DNA of 64,000 nt from Craterostigma plantagineum. Lineage: Eukaryota; Streptophyta; Magnoliopsida; Lamiales; Linderniaceae. Shown here piece after piece: positions 58,784 to 64,000 of the stretch (position 1 is the first letter of the stretch; each line of letters begins with the position of its first letter). The stretch is taken from positions 6,166,001-6,230,000 of the forward strand of contig JAPQWV010000028.1 in assembly GCA_027422505.1 (NCBI GenBank), read 5' to 3'. Made by a program: the position numbers and the translations under genes. The notes beneath the pieces were generated by a model. It was given only the letters and a program-made list of their open reading frames with translations, was not told where the DNA came from and did not search any database.

Positions 58784-59078
58784 TGTTGGTCCTGAATGCA
58801 CCAAACAAGGTATCAAAGAGGCTTAGATGGAGTGAAAAGGGAGATTTCTCACCTTGTAGTGCGTGTAGTGTGTGAAAACTAGGGTTAGCCTTTTGATCTT
58901 TGATTAGCTTTCAAATGGTGTTGGTAACACCTTATATACCACATTAACCCTAGGTATATTAAGGCCCAAACACCAAAAATTAATTAATTACATTCTAGTC
59001 CAAAGCCCAAGCTCAAGATAATTACAAAATTAATCCCAAGACTTAAACTATTGACACAATCAATTAAATATCCTAACA
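58784..59078 (-). repeat. El4 3' LTR
   Basis: 295 bp; minus strand TGTTAGGATATTT...GGACCAACA, with a GGTATATAAGG TATA box (near 58935). Short for its class. Confidence 0.85.
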
Positions 59079-59091
59079 ATCTCCCCCTTTG
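59079..59091 (-). other. El4 polypurine tract
   Basis: Minus strand CAAAGGGGGAGAT adjoining the LTR. Confidence 0.88.
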
Positions 59092-59136
59092 TGTCAATTG
59101 TTGGGGGTCTTGAATCTTGAGCGTAGCGGTGGAGGA

Positions 59137-62100
59137 TTAGCGTGTGAGTGTGTCGCGAAGCCCTAGCTTGAACTCGAAGGCGCGGAGGTTCCTTCGTAGT
59201 ACCAATCGATTAGCTATAGCGTCAATGAGCTTCGCGAACTTGGATCGGCAGAGAAGATCTTCTTCTGAAAGTATGCGGCAGATCTTCATTAGTTTGTCTT
59301 GGATGATGGTGAGCGTTCCATCCGAGAACTTTGCCACTTCAGAGCAGCGCAGCATCCTCATCTTTCCCTTATAGTTCGAGTAGGCGACCGCCGAATCGTC
59401 TCCGTCGATCACATCGCCCTCTCGGTAGTCGTCCGCGTTTTTGAAAGATGGGCGAGTCAGATTCACCTTCTTCAGGTTGTGCTCCACCGCCATCTGCAGA
59501 TCGTGGGTGGCGAAGAATCTGACCTGTCGGAGCATGTGGCGTTTGATAGCCACATATCCCATGGAGACCGGTTCAGCACGTATGAGATGTCCAGAACTTC
59601 TGAGGACGAGTCTGAACTGCTTCATGGATTCCAGCATGCTGTACAGGTCGCCCAGGCGCAGAAACTTGAAGTCCGCCTCACTGACTTCACAGTGGCTCTC
59701 ATCCTGCCTCATTACCGTGAATACTGGGTAATGGACAGGTCCTTTGGACTCTTGGCGGAGGTCAGTGACTTTGCAGATGGGGGCCCGACTCATTTCCTGA
59801 GCGATGTTTTTCCTCATCGGACAGCGTCCTGTTTGTGCATTTGTGACACAGAAGGCTCCATCGATAGAGTTGCTTCTTTCTCTCGCTCCAACTTTGGATG
59901 TTCATCAGCTCATACTCGTCGAAGGTGGTGATGATCTGCTCCTTGCGTCGCCAGATCCTCTTCCTGATCTCTTCTTGAAACGGTGCGGTGATCTTTTTGT
60001 TTTCCCACGGTGCTTCCGGTATATCCACCGTGGGTACATCCGTTTGAGCAGCAGGGGCCTCAGTTTGCTGCGCTTGGAATTGCAGGATGTCCTCAAGCTC
60101 GGCCGGTTCAGCGTCGTACTCCTCTCCGTCCTCGTTGTCTGCTGTGTTGATCAGCGTTAGTGAGGCTTCCATCAGCAGACGTCGAGCGTTTTCCACCAGC
60201 TTCCTGGCTGCTACTGCATCGACGGGTGTGTACAGCCATTCATCGTTGAAGATGTAGGCTTCGATCTCGTTCTGTGCGCAGTAGACGTCCTCAAGAGCTA
60301 CGTTGGTGTCGGTGTTGAGGGGAGTGTCGCTGTGTGGTGGCGAGGGTGTTGCGTCGGAAGAGTTTGTGGATTGTGGAGATGGAATTGGTGGAGAATCTGG
60401 TGGTTCGGTTGAGGTGATGGTTTTGGCAAGGATGATTTGGGTGACGGGTGGTGTAGATGTGGTGGTGGCCTCTAACGTCGATGTGACAGCTAGAGGTTCC
60501 GAGGTGGTGGGTGGAGATGATGTTGAGGTGGTCTCTAACGTCGATGTGACGATTAGAGTTTCGGAGATGGTAATGGGTGGTGGTGAGGGTGATTTGGCTG
60601 GTGGCTCATGGTGAACAAGGTGGGATTTTTGGCTAGTGGGTTGTGAGGTTTCTGGTGCGGGCGTTGTTTCAGGTCCAGAGGAGGAGGGCGGCGTCGATTG
60701 CATGAGTCCTTGGGATTGTGAGCCCAGCTGCCTATTCTCCCCCTCGCGGCGATCTTGATCATCATCTTGATCGTCGCGCCTGGTCCTGCTAGATTCGCCT
60801 TGAGCACGGCAGGACATCGGTTGAGTCATAATGCGCTTCATCTCCTGTTCTTCCTCGTCGAGTTCCGTCATCGATTCGAATCGGGCTCGGAGGATGTAGA
60901 ATAGCTCCTTGGCAGAGATGGAGGAGAGAAGAGCATCGGCGTCCGTATGTTGCATGGGTGGTGGCGTCTCCAGGGCCACACCTTTGCCTTTGTCGACGGT
61001 GGACGCATCGAGACGCGCGTAGACTTGATCGAGAATCGACGCCTCAAGAATCTTTGCAAACTCTTGAAGACGTGTCTCTAGCGCGGTCTTGGTGACAAAA
61101 TGGGGTAAATCTAACAAGTTGGAATCACGAAGAAATCCAACTGACACCGAATCGGTGAATAAAGCCGATCGGCCGCCCGTTTGCACAGGTCTGGAAAAGA
61201 CGGCGTCACTCAGACTTCCCGTTGGCATCATCGATGAGACAGACTCAGTCGAATGATGGCCTAGACTCACGGTTGTTGTGATGTTGGCCGTGCTAGGTCT
61301 TCCGCTCTCAGTCCAGAGACATCACCGAGCGTTCTGACAGAGTCACGAAGGCTCTGTGGTGCGGTAGAAGGTGTATGTGTCCTAGAAATCTGGGAAATTA
61401 TGGGGAGTGAGGGCACTAGACTCGATGTGCATGAAGAGGATGCAGTCTGAGGCGAGGGACTGCTTGATTCAACATCGATCATCTCCAAGTGGGATGTCGA
61501 TGGTATACGTGGCTCCTCGTGCAATGAAATACCTTCCTGTAGAGAGGAAGATAAGTGGGTTGGTGGGGTTGTTTGCGTGGTTGAGCCAGATGCCACGTCT
61601 TCTACTTGGGAGGTGAACACATCACCTCCTGTACCTATTGGTTCGGCTCGGCTTATTTGTGGCGGAGGAGGTCGATCGTGTTTTTGTTTCGATCGACGCT
61701 CCGTGGGGCGGCTTACGTCATCCTCACGCGACCATTTTTTCAGAACGCGGGTGGAGGAGGATGCGGCGCGACCTGAAGACTTTTTGGAGGTGGTGGGGGG
61801 GTTTGGCTAGTCCCGGGGATAGGAGCAGTGGGGTTGATCTGCGCCATAGGGACAGTGGGTAGAGGTCGGGGGCTTTCGCGGAATGCGGCGGTTGTGGCTC
61901 GATATTCGCGGACGTGCGGATTTGTCTGATCCGCGTAGGCGAGCACTTCGTCCGGAATGATCATGGCGTGTTGATCCTTTGCCGGAGTGTTTTTCTTGGC
62001 GAACCTCTCGACAGTTGGGATGATGAAGTGTTCCGCTGCCGGCCGGATGCGAATAGTGGTTGAGTTCAGGCGGAAATGCTTGATGAGAGCAGGGAGCCAC

Positions 62101-62855
62101 CGCATGTAGGGTACGAATCGGTTTGTGACTCCCTTGGCGACTTCCCGGTCGCGACGTTGGATCATGGAGACGAGATCCATCCAGATTATATCGGCATAGT
62201 TGTACTTGCGGTTGTGGGCGATGCCGGTCAGGATGGTGAGAATTTGAAAATTGCCGCGGTCCTGGCCAGCATGCTTCCCTGACATGCACTTGTTTACTAG
62301 CAGGTACAGCGTTCGCCACGGTTGAGGTAGATTGCGGGTGGTGACTTCACTGAGGACAAGTGGGCCCTTCTTTTTCTTATTATCTGATTGGTAGCCCAGT
62401 CTGTCAATGTCGTCAACGAGTTGCTCGTGTGTCGGCAGTGGGTCGTAGGGTGAGTAGACGGGGAGTTGAAGTACTTCTTGTAGTGTCTTGCGGGTGAGGA
62501 CCACCGTGTCTTGATCTATTTTGGCTGATAGGGTTTTGGCGAGATGGACTGGTCCAGCTATCTGCAGCGTATGCCAGAATTGTTGAAGATATACTTGTGC
62601 TTCTGGCTCGCCATGTGTGAGGGCGTGACGAAGTGGGTGCCCTTTTAGGATTTCTACGATGACGGGGGCATCGCACCGAAAGCTCTCCAAATCCACCATG
62701 TAGTTGTTGGGAATCAGAGCCGCCCATTGACTTAGTGGAAATATCTGGTCAGGTGGTGGTACATAGGTGCGCGTGTGGAGTTCGATGCGAGCGACGTCCC
62801 TTTGGATGGCAGCCGCCTCAAGTGCTTCAAGAGTGGCTTGATCTTTGTCAGTCAT
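59137..62855 (-). pseudogene. El4 third (env-position) gene, frame-shifted
   Basis: ATG at 62855 (MTDKDQATLEALEAAAIQRD). Part 1 (62855-61740, 371 codons) carries VDLESFRCDAPVIVEILKGH, VYLQQFWHTLQIAG, NKCMSGKHAGQDRGNFQI and VPYMRWLPALIKHF, matching El3 part 1 domain for domain, and ends in a Pro-rich run. Frame changes follow (61620-61267, 61270-59762, 59817-59137). Part 2 has LFYILRARFESM, RTRRDDQDDDQDRREGENR, a Thr/Ser/Pro linker and WENKKITAPFQEEIRKRIW. Part 3 has RQVRFFATHDLQMAVEHN and LRRNLRAFEFKLGLR, stop at 59137. No signal peptide or membrane segment. The order of conserved blocks equals El3, so the family is real though its job is unknown. Confidence 0.78.
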
Positions 62856-64000
62856 ATCTGTACTCGACAGTAATTGTTATATGATTAGAACGGACTGAGT
62901 ATCGAATTTGCGAAGTATAAAACGTAGATATGTTAAGAGAATTTTCGCATTTTGTGTAAAATTTCGCATGTAATGAGAGATTTTCGCAAGTAATATTATT
63001 TTTCGCATATTAGGTAAATTTCGCAGATATGAATATTTTCGCATGCATTAGGAAAGTTTCGTAAGTGATTGCACATGGACATGTCATGAGAAATTTTCGC
63101 ACAGTGAGTAAAATTTCGCAAGTTAAGAAATCGTGCAAGTTGTCCAAATTTTCGCATGTAATGAGAAAATTCGCAAGTTATCATACATAGACAAGTCGAA
63201 AGACATTTTCGCGGATTGAGTCAAATTTCGCATGTATGAAAGAACTTTCGCATATGAATTTTCGCACTTAAGGAAATTTTCGCACGTTAAAGCACTTTTT
63301 CACTCAGAGTTAATATTCGCATATATCAAGGAAATTTCGCACTTAGTCTATTCACGAATTTTCGCATATAAAGAAAAGAGTAAATTTCGCATGTATGAAG
63401 GAAATTTCGCGACCAGAGTAAATTTTCGCATATAATAAACATTTTCGCAAGTTGAAGTGTTTTCGCATTCAGAGTGAATTTTCGCAAGTAAGGTAGATTT
63501 TCGCAAGTTATATGAAAGTTTCGCGGAAGAGAAACGCTTTATGTATTGTGAATATTTTCGTGTTTCACTATGGTTGCGAAAGAGTGAAGATGCGAAAGTG
63601 TGTAGATGAAGTGATGTGTTATGAGATTTTCGCGGGGTTACACTCACTGTAGCAGAGAAAGTTTTTGACGTGCATAAAAAATATTTCTCAGATAAACTTT
63701 CGCGGAACTTCACATACTGTAGCAGTGAAAAAGCATTTTAACTTATGTAAATCTTCGAATGAAAGTTTCGCATTTCCTTAGTCACTGTAGCCGCGAAAAT
63801 TTTAGCACTTGGAAATTTCTCGGATAAAAGTTTCGCGGAACATCACTCACTGTAGCAGCGAAACTTTTAATTTAAGAAATTTCTCGGAAAAAATTTCGCG
63901 GACCTTTCCTCACTGTAGCAGCGAAAATTAACGTTTTAAAGCAATTTTTCTTGAGAATTTCGCGGTGAAGAACACAGTGCGAAAGTATGCGAAACGACGC
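62856..64000 (-). other. El4 region before the third gene, dense GCGAAA repeats
   Basis: No gene. TTTTCGCA/TTTCGCAAG boxes recur about every 20-25 bases from 62940 to 63500, giving many CpG sites in AT-rich DNA. A 63-70-bp tandem repeat follows at 63640-63990. Position equals the CGATCG-rich part of El1 and El3. Confidence 0.7.
63640..63990. repeat. Tandem repeat, about 65-bp unit, 5 copies
   Basis: CACTGTAGC-type cores (one reads ATACTGTAGC) at about 63645, 63715, 63783, 63848 and 63911, each followed by GCGAAA-like and AAATTTCTC boxes and preceded by TTTCGCGG. The spacing falls from 70 to 63. Confidence 0.75.

Larger units (their letters stand above)
58784..64000 (-). mobile_element. El4: family B copia element, 3' half, minus strand
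   Basis: 3' LTR 58784-59078, polypurine tract 59079-59091, third gene 59137-62855, upstream repeat-rich region to the window end. pol and gag should lie right of 64000. The LTR is unrelated in sequence to family A, but the third gene is homologous and the tract is the same AAAGGGGGAGAT. Possible TSD ATATG (58779-58783). Confidence 0.8.

Noticed and set aside
62940..63560. CRISPR-like array of TTTTCGCA
   Set aside because: Repeat unit only 6-9 bases, spacers not unique 30-mers, and the context is a plant retroelement.

Overview
This is a stretch of nuclear repeat DNA from a flowering plant, most likely a eudicot. The evidence is the type of LTR retrotransposon it holds: Ty1/copia elements with a Sirevirus-like gag-pol and a long third gene, and a Ty3/gypsy chromovirus of Tekay type. 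All use a primer binding site matching the 3' end of initiator Met-tRNA. I see no host protein gene, tRNA, rRNA or CRISPR array. Every retroelement gene I can follow over its length carries stops or frameshifts.

The window is a set of elements nested inside one another. Several insertions are proved by 5-bp target-site duplications (TSDs). (a) 1-1224: end of a gypsy LTR (L0, minus orientation) lying in El2. (b) El2, a minus-strand copia element of family A, is split into 1225-5203 and 21106-27162; its 3' end lies outside the window. (c) It is split by S1, a minus-orientation gypsy solo LTR at 5204-21105 (TSD CTCGG). (d) S1 is split by El1, a plus-strand family A element at 5570-18960 (TSD CCATG). 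(e) 27163-30249 holds a fragment of another LTR-like repeat with palindromic CACGGCCGTG boxes, then AT-rich DNA and a diverged direct repeat. (f) G1, a Tekay-like gypsy element on the minus strand, runs from 30250 to 40485. Its 3' LTR holds a plus-orientation solo LTR, S2 (30625-32992, TSD AAACC). Its 5' LTR is cut by El5. (g) El5, a minus-strand copia-type LTR (family C), spans 40486-56363 and is split by El3. (h) El3, a plus-strand family A element, spans 40537-56054 (TSD GATAG). (i) 56376-58783 holds unassigned El5 interior or other repeats. (j) El4, a minus-strand family B element, starts at 58784 and runs past the window end.

The most interesting part is family A with its distant relative El4. 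After gag and pol they carry about 3.5 kb of a third gene, in the position called env-like in Sireviruses, although no signal peptide or membrane segment is visible. In El3 its ATG directly follows a textbook 3' splice site. A donor-like CAG|GTAAAT is kept in all three family A copies. Pol has no usable ATG and is in another frame than gag, and a splice-acceptor-like TTTGCAG sits at the junction in all three copies. Together this suggests, but does not prove, that pol and the third protein come from spliced or frameshifted RNAs. Other conserved structures with no obvious coding role are a 9-bp/21-nt hairpin after pol, a palindromic TATA box in the LTRs, and dense TTTTCG-type repeats before the third gene.
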